From: CAG-1782 sp964418255
Lineage (GTDB): Bacteria > Bacillota > Clostridia > Christensenellales > DTU072
Assembly: GCA_964418255.1 (NCBI GenBank)
Contig: CAYQKV010000006.1
Span: forward strand, 69,199 to 133,198
DNA length: 64,000 bases
Reading direction: 5' to 3'
The notes below the pieces were generated by a model. It saw nothing but the letters and a program-made list of their open reading frames with translations, searched no databases and was not told where the DNA came from. The first letter of the stretch is position 1, and each line of letters opens with the position of its first letter. The translations under genes and the position numbers were made by a program. Positions 17,670 through 27,270 of the stretch are shown one piece after another.

Positions 17670-17704
17670 AAAATCGGCAATTTCCGTAAGGGGTTGCCGA
17701 TTTT
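17670..17704 (+). terminator. Intrinsic terminator of tRNA-Gln
   Basis: AAAATCGGCAA (17670-17680) pairs with TTGCCGATTTT (17694-17704). The remaining 120 nt to the next gene holds only a short direct repeat (CTTTTCACT) near 17714-17737. Confidence 0.88.
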
Positions 17705-17823
17705 ACTTATTATCTTTTCACTTTTAACTTTTCACTCTTAACTGTGCCGATTTTTGAAAGTAAGAGGTAAAAGGGAATAGTGAAGAAGTAATGTAAGATA
17801 AAAGGGAGCAAAAAGTATTTTAT

Positions 17824-18168
17824 ATGCAAGACAGTCCGTTGATTATCAAATCCAAACAATTTGCGTTGCAAGTTATTAAAGTTTGTAATCATATGAAGGA
17901 TGAAAAAAAAGAGTCGGTGATAACCAACCAGCTCATAAGAAGCGGTACAAGCATAGGCGCAAATATTAGAGAAGCGTTTTTCGGTCACAGTAAAGCCGAC
18001 TTCACGGCAAAATTGCAAATCGCATTAAAAGAATGCGCGGAAAGCGAGTATTGGATTGAACTTCTCATTGAAAGCGGTTATTGTGAGGATAAAACTTTTT
18101 TAGGAAATTGTATAGAGATAAAAAGGATGTTGATTAGCGCAATCAATACGTCGAAAAATAATAAATAA
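17824..18168 (+). CDS. Four-helix-bundle protein (23S rRNA intervening-sequence family)
   Basis: 114 residues with the family's hallmark features: an N-terminal helix 'KSKQFALQVIKVC', 'ESVITNQLIRSGTSIGANIREA' (about 30-51, read in parts), 'KADFTAKLQIALKECAESEYWIELL' and a final helix. Members occur inside rRNA intervening sequences in some bacteria but very often, as here, as free-standing genes; several assemble as pentamers and their role is unknown. The SD is poor (GGGAG about 14 nt upstream). There is no rRNA nearby. It sits between tRNA-Gln and two broken genes, a context suggesting accessory DNA. Confidence 0.88.
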   Translation: MQDSPLIIKSKQFALQVIKVCNHMKDEKKESVITNQLIRSGTSIGANIREAFFGHSKADFTAKLQIALKECAESEYWIELLIESGYCEDKTFLGNCIEIKRMLISAINTSKNNK

Positions 18169-18202
18169 TAGATACTATACTTATTATATTCAAAAAGAAA
18201 GT

Positions 18203-18230
18203 CGTTTGTTTTTACAAGCGGTTTTTTTTT
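18203..18230 (+). terminator. Intrinsic terminator after four-helix-bundle gene
   Basis: CGTTTGT (18203-18209) pairs with ACAAGCG (18214-18220, one G-U pair), followed by nine T. Confidence 0.8.
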
Positions 18231-18282
18231 AATTAAATATTCCTTATAGAATGCGAAATATGCTTGCGCGTATAATCGCCTA

Positions 18283-18311
18283 TTGAATCATTCGACAAAC
18301 TATGCTACAAT
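18283..18311 (+). promoter_or_regulatory. Promoter of AlkP-superfamily gene
   Basis: TTGAAT at 18283-18288, 17-nt spacer, TACAAT at 18306-18311; SD GGAGGG follows, 5-10 nt before the ATG at 18333. Confidence 0.7.
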
Positions 18312-18332
18312 TAAAGAAAAACGGAGGGAAAG

Positions 18333-19323
18333 ATGAAAAGCAAAGCCAAAAACAAAACATTTATAGCAATAATAGCGGTCGTCGTCGTTCTCGTCATAGC
18401 GGCGATAATTACGTTTTCGATTATAGGATATATGTTCGACGGTAAAGATACCGAAGCTTTGTTTCGCGAGCACGTTTCAAGCGTAGGGTATAAAAATACC
18501 ATAGAAACCGCTTTTCCGCAAACGGATATTTACGATATGGTAAGGAGACATTTCGGCGCGGAACTTCCCGACGGCAAAGTGGAAAAGAAAGCTATTATTA
18601 TAGGCTACGACGGGTGCCGAGCCGATATTCTTAACGAACGCCAACAGGAAAACAGCGCGATTTCCGCTATGCTTAACGACGGCGCGTCCATAAATCTTTT
18701 TTACTGCGGCGGCGTGAATTATCCCGAAAAAAACACACAGGATACTTCTACCGCACCCGGTTGGTGTTCCATTCTTACCGGGCAATGGGCTACCGTACAC
18801 GGCATTACGGGCAACAATATTGTTAAATCGACAGAAACAAAAACGCTTATGACAAGCCTTACCGAAGAAAAAATAATCGATGGCGCGGCGTTCGTTACCA
18901 AATGGGGCGGACACTTTACCAACAAGAAAGCGACGTATAGCGAGGAAAAGCGTTATTGCGAAGAAAAAGAGCTTAACGTGGATTTTCATAAATGCAAAAA
19001 ACGATAAAGATTCGCTTAAAGTAGTTACCGAACAGATAGGCAAAGATAATTGCGCGGACTTTATTTTCGTGATATACGAGCCCACCGACGCTACGGGACA
19101 CGGCAGAGGCTTTTCTTATAACAATCCAAAGTATAAACAGGCTTTCAAAACCGCCGATTCTTACGGCTACGAGACTTTGCGGGCGTTTAAAGCAAGAAAA
19201 ACCTATGAGCAAGAAGACTGGCTTATCGTAATAACTTCCGACCACGGCGGCATAGGCGGAAATCACGGAAAAGCAAGCATACAGGAAAGAATGACTTTCG
19301 TCGTCACAAACGCAGAAATATAA
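18333..19323 (+). pseudogene. Frameshifted alkaline-phosphatase-superfamily phosphodiesterase
   Basis: Two overlapping frames make one protein of about 330 residues. The first (18333-19007) has an N-terminal membrane anchor (residues 9-33), then 'AIIIGYDGCRADIL' and 'TSTAPGWCSILTG..ATVHGITG', the metal/nucleophile region of the AlkP/nucleotide-pyrophosphatase fold. The second (frame +1, entered around 18990-19001) supplies 'DFIFVIYEPTDATGHGRGF', 'WLIVITSDHGGIGGNHG' and 'MTFVVTNAEI', the remaining metal-binding motifs. The break falls at a run of six A (18996-19001), so one extra A explains it. It could be a real null allele, a sequencing or assembly error, or slippage. With the frame restored, the protein would be a membrane-anchored, outward-facing metallo-phosphodiesterase. 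Confidence 0.8.
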
Positions 19324-19397
19324 TTAAATCTTTTCGAAATTCCGAATTTTGACGAGACGATGTAAAATATAAGGAGCGCAAGCGAAAAAAACGCGGT

Positions 19398-19438
19398 AAA
19401 ACCCGAAAACGATAATTTTCTTTCGGGTTTTATTTTTT
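19398..19438 (+). terminator. Intrinsic terminator after AlkP-like gene
   Basis: AAAACCCGAAA (19398-19408) pairs with TTTCGGGTTTT (19421-19431), followed by a T-rich tract. Confidence 0.85.
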
Positions 19439-19463
19439 GTTCGGTCAAATTAGGTAAAACGTA

Positions 19464-19492
19464 TTGCAAAATAAGGTTATATGTAATATTAT
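19464..19492 (+). promoter_or_regulatory. Promoter of DUF6273 lipoprotein gene
   Basis: TTGCAA at 19464-19469, 17-nt spacer, TATTAT at 19487-19492; SD AAAGGAGAG follows, before the ATG at 19536. Confidence 0.75.
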
Positions 19493-19535
19493 ATAAATTA
19501 TTTTTAACTATAAAAAAGAAAAAGGAGAGCAAGAA

Positions 19536-21028
19536 ATGAAGGAATATATCGTAAGAATAGCGATAGCCGTTTTTGCGGTTGCCCTTGTATTCGGTATGGT
19601 CGCTTGCGGCGGCAACGATACGGATAAAAACAATCCGGCCGACCCCGATAAGACGTATACGGTTACGTTTGGCTCGGCTGGTTTGACGAAGAAGATAACC
19701 GAGTAAGCGAAGGAACCTCGCTCGAATACGAATTCACGATGACGGCAAACGACAGAGTTTTCCTCGCAAAATGGTACTACCCCGTGGCAATAAACGAGGG
19801 TATGGAAAACGCGGGAGAAATCAGCGGTCTTAATGGCGCCTACGTTCTCGGCGATACGGCGACGCTTACGGCGAGCGTAAACGGAGGATACCTTTTCACA
19901 GGCTGGAAAAATAAACAGGGAACTATCGTTTCCACCGATTTGTCTTACAACTTGGAAATGAACGGCGAAGTGATTACCGCTTTTTACGAAGTTTGCGAAA
20001 ATCATACTCTGGACGATAATTGCGTGTGCACAAAATGCGGCGTGGTTGCGCATAACGTCGAACACGGTCGTTGCACAAAATGTCTGGCGATAATTCATCT
20101 GGGCGACGCAGTCGAACACGAAGGCTATTGCCGGGTTACGGAAAACGGAACAGAGTATATCTATTTCGGCTTTTATCCGCAAACGATTAAAGCAAGCAAC
20201 GTAACCGTAAAGGAAGAAAGCTGCGGCGGAGCGAGCTATTATATAAATACGAAAACTTTTGAATACGATACACAAGCAGATTATATGGAATCGACGCCGA
20301 TAAGTTACTATATGGGTAGCGACGGCTACAAATATGCCAAAGTAACGGCGGTTTCGGGCATTGATGGAAAATATAGCAGCGGCGACCCGAACGTTTATAT
20401 AAAAGGAAACGGCACGTACTACTTTAAGGTTGAACCGATACGTTGGAGAATACTTGAAAAGAACAACGAAACAGGTACTGCTTTACTTTTATGCGACAGC
20501 ATAATCGATTGCCAGCCGTTTTGTTATAGTTATAATCCCAAAACTTATGCTTACAATTCGTCTAATGCGAACGACTATTATTACAGCACGATACGCGCGT
20601 GGTTAAGAGGTAAATTTTCCGATATCGCGTTTGACGTTAATCAAAAAGATAAACTTGTGGAAAGAACTTTCCTGTGTGAATATTATAAATGGAAGGACAA
20701 TAGTGACGTAAATACTTCACAAACGGCAACCGATAAGATATTCTTGATGTCTACGGAAGAAATAAATGTTTTTAACTCCTTGTCAGCCGATTCGAATAGA
20801 AAAATGAAGCCGAGCGATTTCTCCATAGCGCTGGGAATTGGAGGGGTAATGAGTAAAAACGGATGCGCAAGCTACTGGTTGCGTTCTTATTTCCGGAACG
20901 ATTATCCGCATTATTATGATTATGTCAGAACGGTTAATTACAATGGGGGAATCGCCTACGGCATAGTTGGAAATGGTGCGAATTTAGAGCGTAAGGGAGT
21001 TGTGCCGGCGATAACAATAAAACTGTAA
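19536..21028 (+). pseudogene. DUF6273/InlB-repeat lipoprotein broken by an out-of-frame deletion
   Basis: The start at 19536 encodes a lipoprotein signal ('VALVFGMVACGG') and 'DPDKTYTVTFGSAG', then stops at about 19706. The continuation is in another frame: 'GWFDEEDNRVSEGTSLEYEF...LAKW' and on to 21028. An intact InlB-type repeat has about 30 residues between 'YTVTF' and 'GWF'; they are missing here, so a short out-of-frame deletion near 19670-19680 is the likely cause. The downstream part (429 residues from an internal ATG at 19739) has a second InlB-like unit, Cys-rich 'CVCTKCG' and 'GRCTKC', and a C-terminal DUF6273 domain ('IRWRILEKN', 'STIRAWLRGKF', 'SYWLRSY', 'GVVPAITI'). Originally a surface lipoprotein; role unknown. 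Confidence 0.75.
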
Positions 21029-21055
21029 AATAAGCCGACCAAACGGCGGCAGGCT

Positions 21056-21170
21056 TCCGACCAATTGTTACACGGAATTTTACCGCAGTCGGCAAAAGCC
21101 TTTGTGCGGATAAAATTTAATTCCGTGTAAGTCGGACTCATAATGAAGGAAGTCGTACCGACTTCCTTTT
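21056..21170 (+). repeat. Structured 3' repeat, copy U2
   Basis: TCCGACC at 21056, inner stems TTACACGGAA/TTCCGTGTAA, ATTTTA/TAAAAT and CCGCA/TGCGG, closing GTCGGA, then hairpin GGAAGTCG-TAC-CGACTTCC and TTTTCATTT. A partial outer arm (CCGACCAAACG) precedes it at 21035. It starts within 28 nt of the stop of the upstream gene. Confidence 0.8.
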
Positions 21171-21183
21171 CATTTACAAGAAT

Positions 21184-21226
21184 AAAAACTCCCGCGCAAT
21201 TAAATTTGGTGCGGGAGTTTTTTTAT
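21184..21226. terminator. Bidirectional terminator between DUF6273 gene and glnN
   Basis: AAAAACTCCCGC pairs with GCGGGAGTTTTT around a loop of about 15 nt; T runs are present on both strands, serving both converging genes. Confidence 0.85.
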
Positions 21227-21240
21227 ATCGTTTTTCAAAA

Positions 21241-23316
21241 TCAGTTTTCGCTGAAAAGCAGGTCGGCGTACGTGGGTATCGGCCAATATTTTTTGGCGGT
21301 GAGAAGTTCCGCTTTGTCTATCGACGCTCGCAGAGCGTTCATTGCCGGGATTACGTTGTCGCGGTAGAGTTTCGCTTTTTCGTAAGCAATCGGCGTTTCT
21401 TCCGCTTTTTCCGCTTCGTCGTCGAGTTTGTCGAGGTTTTTAACGCTTTCCGCATACAGGCGGGAGAGGCGGTTCAGGACGGTTATTTCGGCGTCGAGTC
21501 CGAGCGCGTCAAGATTGAACGCCGTTTCCGAAAGTTCTTTTATATAAGATGAAATCGCGGGAAGCAACAAAGATTTTGCCATATCGCTCATAGTTATCGC
21601 TTCTATATGCAGCTTTTTGCAGTAGTCCTCGATATAAATTTCCGTACGCGAAACGAGTTCCGAACGGCAATAAACGCCGTGCTTTTCAAACAAAGCGACG
21701 TTTTTTTCCGAGGGAAGCAGGGGAAGAGCGTCCATAGTGGTGGGCAGGTTGAGAAGACCGCGCTTTTCCGCCTCTTTTATCCATTCGTCCGAATAACCGT
21801 TTCCGTTGAAAATTATCTTTTTATGCTTCGACATAGTCTCTTTTACTATGGAAGCCACGCCTTTAACAAGGTCGGTTTCTTTTTCGAGTTTTTCACGGAA
21901 AATGGAGAATTCGTCCGCGACGATTGTATTGAGAACGGTGTTTATCCCCGCTACCGATACGCGCGAACCCGGCATACGGAATTCGAATTTGTTACCCGTA
22001 AACGCGAACGGCGACGTGCGGTTTCTGTCCGTGCTGTCCTGGCGGAGTTTGGGCAGAAGTTTTACTCCTATGCCGATTTCGCAGTTTGCGCGGCGTGAAT
22101 AGTTCCTGCCGTCCGCAATTGCTTCGAGTATTCCGAGAAGTTCCTCCCCGAGGAAAATGGAAACTATTGCCGGCGGGGCTTCCTGCTTGCCCAGCCTGTG
22201 GTCGTTACCCGCGCTCGCTACCGATATTCTCAGTAAATCCTGGTGCTTGTCAACCGCGGTTATCACCGCGCAGAGAGTTACAAGGAAAAGCATATTGTCG
22301 CTCGGATTGTCGCCCGGGTCGAGAAGATTGTACTTTCCGTCGGCGGCAAGAGACCAGTTGTTGTGTTTCCCGCTTCCGTTTATTCCCTCGAAAGGCTTTT
22401 CGTGCAAAAGGCATTTGAACCCGTGACGAGAAGCAACTTTTTTCATAAGTTCCATAACAAGCTGGTTGTGGTCGGTAGCTAAGTTAGTGTCGCAATATAC
22501 GGACGCAAGCTCGTGCTGAGCCGGCGCAACTTCGTTATGCTTCGTCTTTGCAAATACACCTACTTTCCACAATTCGGTATCCAAATCACGCATATAAGAT
22601 ACCACTCGCGGCTTAACCGCGCCAAAATAATGGTCGTCGAGTTCTTGCCCTTTCGGACTGCGCGCGCCGAAAAGAGTTCTTCCGGTAAACACAAGGTCGG
22701 GACGTTGTTTGTAAAGAGCACGGTCTACGAGGAAATATTCCTGCTCGGGTCCCGCGCTGGGGACGACTTTGTCCGCTTTCTTGCCGAAAAGAGCGAGAAG
22801 AGCCGTGCCTTCTTTGTTTATCGCTTCCATAGAACGAAGAAGAGGAGTTTTTTTGTCCAGAGCCTCTCCGTTATAACTGCAAAACGCGGTGGGAATACAG
22901 AGCACGCCGTCTTTGATAAACGCATAACTCGACGGGTCCCACGCAGTGTAACCCCGCGCTTCGAACGTGGCGCGAAGTCCGCCCGAGGGGAAACTCGAAG
23001 CGTCGGGCTCGCCCTTGATAAGTTCTTTCCCGCGGAATTCGGTGATAATGTCGCATTTCCCGTGCGGAGTGATGAAACTGTCGTGCTTTTCGGCGGTTAT
23101 GCCGGTAAGCGGCTGAAACCAGTGCGTGTAGTGCGTGCAACCGTGGTCAAGAGCCCAGTTCATCATACCTTTCGCTATTTCGTCCGCAAGAGCAGGGGAG
23201 AGCGATTTGTCCGATTTTACACATTCTTCGAATTCGTCGCAAACCGACCCGTCAAGATACGAGCGCATCGCTTTGTCGTTGAAAACAAGACTTCCGAAAA
23301 TTTCCTTTACGTCCAT
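21241..23316 (-). CDS. glnN: Glutamine synthetase type III (GlnN)
   Basis: 691 residues, the size of GSIII, clearly larger than GSI (about 450). It forms glutamine from glutamate, ammonia and ATP. Markers seen are 'HYTHWFQPLTG' (about 62-72), 'HDSFITPHGK', 'DASSFPSGGLRATFEARGYT' (about 104-123), 'GPEQEYFLVD' with the metal-binding glutamates, 'KHNEVAPAQHE' and 'GINGSGKHNNWS', and a long C-terminal GSIII-specific region. No GlnR-type operator was recognised. It is monocistronic, between a bidirectional terminator and its own promoter. Its GC-rich codon use matches the core genome, unlike the next genes. Confidence 0.96.
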   Translation of the reverse strand: MDVKEIFGSLVFNDKAMRSYLDGSVCDEFEECVKSDKSLSPALADEIAKGMMNWALDHGCTHYTHWFQPLTGITAEKHDSFITPHGKCDIITEFRGKELIKGEPDASSFPSGGLRATFEARGYTAWDPSSYAFIKDGVLCIPTAFCSYNGEALDKKTPLLRSMEAINKEGTALLALFGKKADKVVPSAGPEQEYFLVDRALYKQRPDLVFTGRTLFGARSPKGQELDDHYFGAVKPRVVSYMRDLDTELWKVGVFAKTKHNEVAPAQHELASVYCDTNLATDHNQLVMELMKKVASRHGFKCLLHEKPFEGINGSGKHNNWSLAADGKYNLLDPGDNPSDNMLFLVTLCAVITAVDKHQDLLRISVASAGNDHRLGKQEAPPAIVSIFLGEELLGILEAIADGRNYSRRANCEIGIGVKLLPKLRQDSTDRNRTSPFAFTGNKFEFRMPGSRVSVAGINTVLNTIVADEFSIFREKLEKETDLVKGVASIVKETMSKHKKIIFNGNGYSDEWIKEAEKRGLLNLPTTMDALPLLPSEKNVALFEKHGVYCRSELVSRTEIYIEDYCKKLHIEAITMSDMAKSLLLPAISSYIKELSETAFNLDALGLDAEITVLNRLSRLYAESVKNLDKLDDEAEKAEETPIAYEKAKLYRDNVIPAMNALRASIDKAELLTAKKYWPIPTYADLLFSEN

Positions 23317-23417
23317 AATAAGTAACTCCGTTTACGCCGCGCCGAAATTCGCAAAGGTTTGCTTCGTGGAAAGCGCAATCCAAAACTCAGGCGCGTTACG
23401 CGTTATTTTCTTTATCT

Positions 23418-23446
23418 ATAATACCATATTATTTTTATTTATTCAA
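23418..23446 (-). promoter_or_regulatory. glnN promoter
   Basis: On the minus strand: TTGAAT (23446-23441), 17-nt spacer, TATTAT (23423-23418). It leaves a leader of about 95 nt with a possible GCGCC/GGCGC closing stem; no known riboswitch class was recognised. Confidence 0.75.
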
Positions 23447-23571
23447 TTATTTGCCGACGGAAAGAACAAAAGTAGAACATTTCTTTGAAAAGCGGCGACA
23501 AAATAAAAGCGCGACAAAATCTGCCGCGCTTTTTACCGATAATAACTTTTTTCGGAAAACTTGTTTTATGA

Positions 23572-26500
23572 CTAAATTGCGAAGAACGCGGAGTATCTTT
23601 CTATCAAAGCCCGAATTTCGTCAAGAGTAATCAAACCCTTTCCGATAGAAACTTTGAGATATTGTCCGTTAAATGCGTTAAATATAACTTCGGGTAACGG
23701 GATAATCTCGTTGAATTCTTCGTAGGTGTATAAGCCGTATTCCGCTATGTCTTCCGCCATTTGCGCTTCGTCGTACTTCATAGTCGTCGGGTCGACTTCG
23801 AATATATTGATAAACCCTTCCGTCGCTCCCGGCATAGACAACATTCCGTTGACGTAGTAACATAAATGTCCGTACGTTACCGGACTCCACGCCGTCGTCG
23901 TTTCCGTATATACCGTTACGTCGGTAAGAGTGACCGCCGTCCATACGTTTTCGCCGTTTTCGTCCACAGTCTGCTTGTTGAACACGTGTCCTACGTATTG
24001 CGCCGCGTCGTTTCTGAGGAAAACGTATTTGTTAAGTGTCATATCGAAAAACGCGTGCTCGTCGATAACTTTAACAAACGTGCCGTCGGAGAACGTGAGT
24101 TTTATGATTTCATACGAAGAAACGGGGTCGCTGTCGATAAACAGTATGGGAGCAACGTCGAATTGTCCCGTAAGCATATTCCATACGAGTAAATCTTCAT
24201 TTCCCGTAAGATTTTCCACGGCAACTTGGCTTCCGTCGGCAAGAGTGATAAGACTTCCTTCGGCTACGCAAGATTTATCAGTCCACTTAGCATATAACGT
24301 GCCGTTAGGCGCGGCGGTGACATCGGTGTACTGTGTTCCGGAAAAATCGGACGTAGTATACCAACCATCGAAATTATAACCGCTTCTATATGGCGCGTTT
24401 ATGCCGTTGATTGCATCACTGTTAGCGGGGTTGGAAGAAGATTTGACAAAAGAAACCACGTAGCTTTTATCGGACGATAACGTGCACTCCCAGAATACAG
24501 GTCTGTTTGAATTGTTCCAACTTGTACTCCACGTAATCGGTCGAACGCTTCTCTCCGTGTATATAGTAAGATTATCACAATTTGAAAATGCATTATTTGA
24601 TATAAAAGTTACATTTTGCGTTAAAATAATTGAGCCGGTATTTTTTATTTTACCAAAAGCATATGAACCGATTGATTTTAAACTCGGACATATCGGCATA
24701 TACAAAATCGAAAGATTAGTGTTGTAAAAAGCTCTGTCTCCGATTGTTGTCAAAGATGTGCCTGAATAAGATGCGGTTAAGAGGTTACTACAACCATAAA
24801 AAGCATCATTGTCAATTATTTCCACACTTTTAGGAAAAGCTAATGTCTTTAATTCTGTGCAATTTCGAAAAGCGTATTTACCTATGCGTTTCACCACACT
24901 TGAAGATTCAAAGGTAAGGTGAGATAAACTCATATTTTCAAAGACATTGTCACCAATCGCTTTTATGTTTATGCCGTCTATTTGGGAAGGTATAGATAAA
25001 CTATCGAAAAGGTCGTCGCAATATGTATCTACAATGATAGCTTCATCATTATCTATTTCATACTTGAGAACTCTTTTTTTAATATTAACGACATTTGAAG
25101 GGAAACCTGAATTTAATGAGTATTCACTATCAACGTGTCTTACCAAAACATGCAAAATTTCGCCATTGAAAGAAGAAGTGTTCAAAAAAATCTGGGTATT
25201 TAGTTCACAAGAAGTGGTGTTGCAAGCAAAATGATAACATCGTGAATAATCCTGGCTATATACATTTACTCTATAACTAGTGGTGGGATAATATTGACTA
25301 CCATTTGGGGCATTCCACGTTAATGTTTTCGACTCCATTCCATTGTTCAAATACACGCCGGAATAGGTTCCTGTTATTTTCGGCGCCATTCCGTATTGAG
25401 CTAAGCTGCTGCCGAGATATTCGCAAAATTTAGGATTATTACCGAGCAATGATGTAAGGAAAAATGAAAAATTAGTATATCTTGTACCGTAAAGCAAATT
25501 GTAAAAATTAGTAGTATTGTATGGAAGCTCTCCATTATTTGAAGCATTTTTATCGTACATTTTCCACAAAACACTCGCTATGGAAATCGGACAGCCGTCG
25601 CCTAAATATACATCTGAATTATTATAGGTGAGAGCGTCGTCACAATGTCTAAAAGTATCCGTGTGATAACCATCCGCAATTCCTATTATTCCGTTTAATT
25701 GACTTGCATAAGTTTCTTGACATAATGCGCTAAATATTGTAGCCAGAGCCTCCACCCACGCCTTTTCCAGTCCGTTTTTTTTGCAATCTTTAGTTAAATG
25801 AAATTTCCTTACGCTTCCGTGTTTGGGACAGTAATCATCACAATCATCGGCTTTTCCTGCCCGATAAAAATGGTCTGCCAAATTTATGTTTAATTTATAC
25901 CATCCTTCGTCTAAATCCCTTGAATTGTAATCTTCTTCACCCCATATTCGCAAAGTTTGCATACTAATAACAAAATGACCGTATTCGTGCATTAAAACGT
26001 CCCAGTCTTCATAATTGTAATTAAGAGCAGAAGTTGAAGTAGTGCTAAGCGGCGGTTTAGTTGGATTTACTATATAAATGGTCTCGTTCATTTTTTTATA
26101 ATGTGTATAATCCGACGGGTAAACTATTTTTAATGTCTTAGGTAAAGACGAAAGACCGCTCCAAGTCTTATAAAAATTTTGCGCCGTAAGCATAGCGTGC
26201 GCTATCTGCATAGCTTGACCGATAGGACTATCCATAGAAAATGTGCAACCTATAAATGTATTACTACCTGTATTTACATTTTGTTTTTCTTCACGACCTG
26301 TTTCATAAATGTAGGGCGTTGTTTCATTGTTTTTGTATACGTTAGTTACGCCGTCTCCCGCATAAACTCTTATGAATAAATCTCTCCCATTTAATTCGAA
26401 GACTTCCATATTAGTAAAAGAAACAGAATATTCTCCGTTCAGGTCTGTATATGTTGTTGCCAAAAGGTCGTAAGTATTATTAGCGTCGCTGTCGCATACT

Positions 26501-27246
26501 TCTACTTTAACTCTCTGCAATGGATGTGACGTCCCGTTACGGTCTTTCCATTCTATTTTACCGTGAGCATATGTATCTCCTGTCGCATACGGTTGTCCAA
26601 ACGCAAAAGAAGTATCGTTTGATAGGCTGTTTGTAGGGATATTTCCAATATTTGAAGTTTCCGATATTAAATTCAAATCAACGATACCTGTTCTATAATA
26701 CTGGGCTCTGACTACGTCTGCCTGATTTTCAAACATCAGTTCGTTATCTAACGCATACTGTAAATAGTTTTCCATTGCGTCGTCTTCCGAATATTTACTT
26801 ACGAAAAAGCCGTATGTCGTATATATACCGTAAAAATATGCATACAAATTTTTTTGCGAGCTTAATTGTATATTGACAACTAAACTACATTGATTTTTAT
26901 GCTCCGAATTTTTAACTTTTATCTCTATATGGGTTGCGTCGGTTATGTTCGAACTCAACACGTCAAGACCATCGCTCGAATATGTAAAATCCACAATTGT
27001 TCCACTGCTTAGATTAGCGGTGAAGGGGATAGTATAATCCCCTTCATTCTGCATCATTTTATCAGGGTAACTCATATAAGCGTATTCATAGCCGTTGCCA
27101 CCGTAGTTACTACTTTCTGTTTCGTCCGCATATGCAAAGTCTGTATTGGTTCCTTTTGCGAGGGATAATCCCAAAAATGCGGCGCAGAAACCGATTACAC
27201 AAACCAATATAACGGCGAACTTTATTTTTTCCATACGTAATTTCAT
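23572..27246 (-). CDS. Secreted zinc-metallopeptidase/LRR protein with C-terminal Hint domain
   Basis: 1,224 residues; SD AGAGGAG 8 nt before ATG. Order of parts: signal peptide (about 6-40, ending 'FAYADE'); beta-rich region; a carboxypeptidase-regulatory-like strand set (about 225-300); a gluzincin-type zinc site H420-E-Y-G-H424 with E499 in 'WVEALA' as likely third ligand; a fibronectin-like stretch (about 640-725); BspA-type leucine-rich repeats (about 755-895, 'IGKYAFRNCTELKTLAFP'); an InlB-type repeat ending 'GTLYAKW'; and a Hint (hedgehog/intein-like) domain from C993 ('SCVAEGSLITLADGS') with 'DEHAFF' near 1062-1067. About 120 residues follow the Hint core. I infer a cell-surface protease that may cleave itself at C993. 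It is the last gene of the sigma-controlled module. Confidence 0.82.
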   Translation of the reverse strand: MKLRMEKIKFAVILVCVIGFCAAFLGLSLAKGTNTDFAYADETESSNYGGNGYEYAYMSYPDKMMQNEGDYTIPFTANLSSGTIVDFTYSSDGLDVLSSNITDATHIEIKVKNSEHKNQCSLVVNIQLSSQKNLYAYFYGIYTTYGFFVSKYSEDDAMENYLQYALDNELMFENQADVVRAQYYRTGIVDLNLISETSNIGNIPTNSLSNDTSFAFGQPYATGDTYAHGKIEWKDRNGTSHPLQRVKVEVCDSDANNTYDLLATTYTDLNGEYSVSFTNMEVFELNGRDLFIRVYAGDGVTNVYKNNETTPYIYETGREEKQNVNTGSNTFIGCTFSMDSPIGQAMQIAHAMLTAQNFYKTWSGLSSLPKTLKIVYPSDYTHYKKMNETIYIVNPTKPPLSTTSTSALNYNYEDWDVLMHEYGHFVISMQTLRIWGEEDYNSRDLDEGWYKLNINLADHFYRAGKADDCDDYCPKHGSVRKFHLTKDCKKNGLEKAWVEALATIFSALCQETYASQLNGIIGIADGYHTDTFRHCDDALTYNNSDVYLGDGCPISIASVLWKMYDKNASNNGELPYNTTNFYNLLYGTRYTNFSFFLTSLLGNNPKFCEYLGSSLAQYGMAPKITGTYSGVYLNNGMESKTLTWNAPNGSQYYPTTSYRVNVYSQDYSRCYHFACNTTSCELNTQIFLNTSSFNGEILHVLVRHVDSEYSLNSGFPSNVVNIKKRVLKYEIDNDEAIIVDTYCDDLFDSLSIPSQIDGINIKAIGDNVFENMSLSHLTFESSSVVKRIGKYAFRNCTELKTLAFPKSVEIIDNDAFYGCSNLLTASYSGTSLTTIGDRAFYNTNLSILYMPICPSLKSIGSYAFGKIKNTGSIILTQNVTFISNNAFSNCDNLTIYTERSVRPITWSTSWNNSNRPVFWECTLSSDKSYVVSFVKSSSNPANSDAINGINAPYRSGYNFDGWYTTSDFSGTQYTDVTAAPNGTLYAKWTDKSCVAEGSLITLADGSQVAVENLTGNEDLLVWNMLTGQFDVAPILFIDSDPVSSYEIIKLTFSDGTFVKVIDEHAFFDMTLNKYVFLRNDAAQYVGHVFNKQTVDENGENVWTAVTLTDVTVYTETTTAWSPVTYGHLCYYVNGMLSMPGATEGFINIFEVDPTTMKYDEAQMAEDIAEYGLYTYEEFNEIIPLPEVIFNAFNGQYLKVSIGKGLITLDEIRALIERYSAFFAI

Positions 27247-27270
27247 TTTATTTTCTCCTCTAAATACATT

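Noticed and set aside
17824..18168. rRNA intervening sequence locus
   Set aside because: Only the protein family matches; no 16S or 23S sequence is present around it, and free-standing copies are common.
23572..24280. Splicing intein in the metallopeptidase/Hint protein
   Set aside because: The Hint domain is C-terminal, with no host-protein part after it and no clear C-terminal His-Asn plus Cys/Ser/Thr junction.
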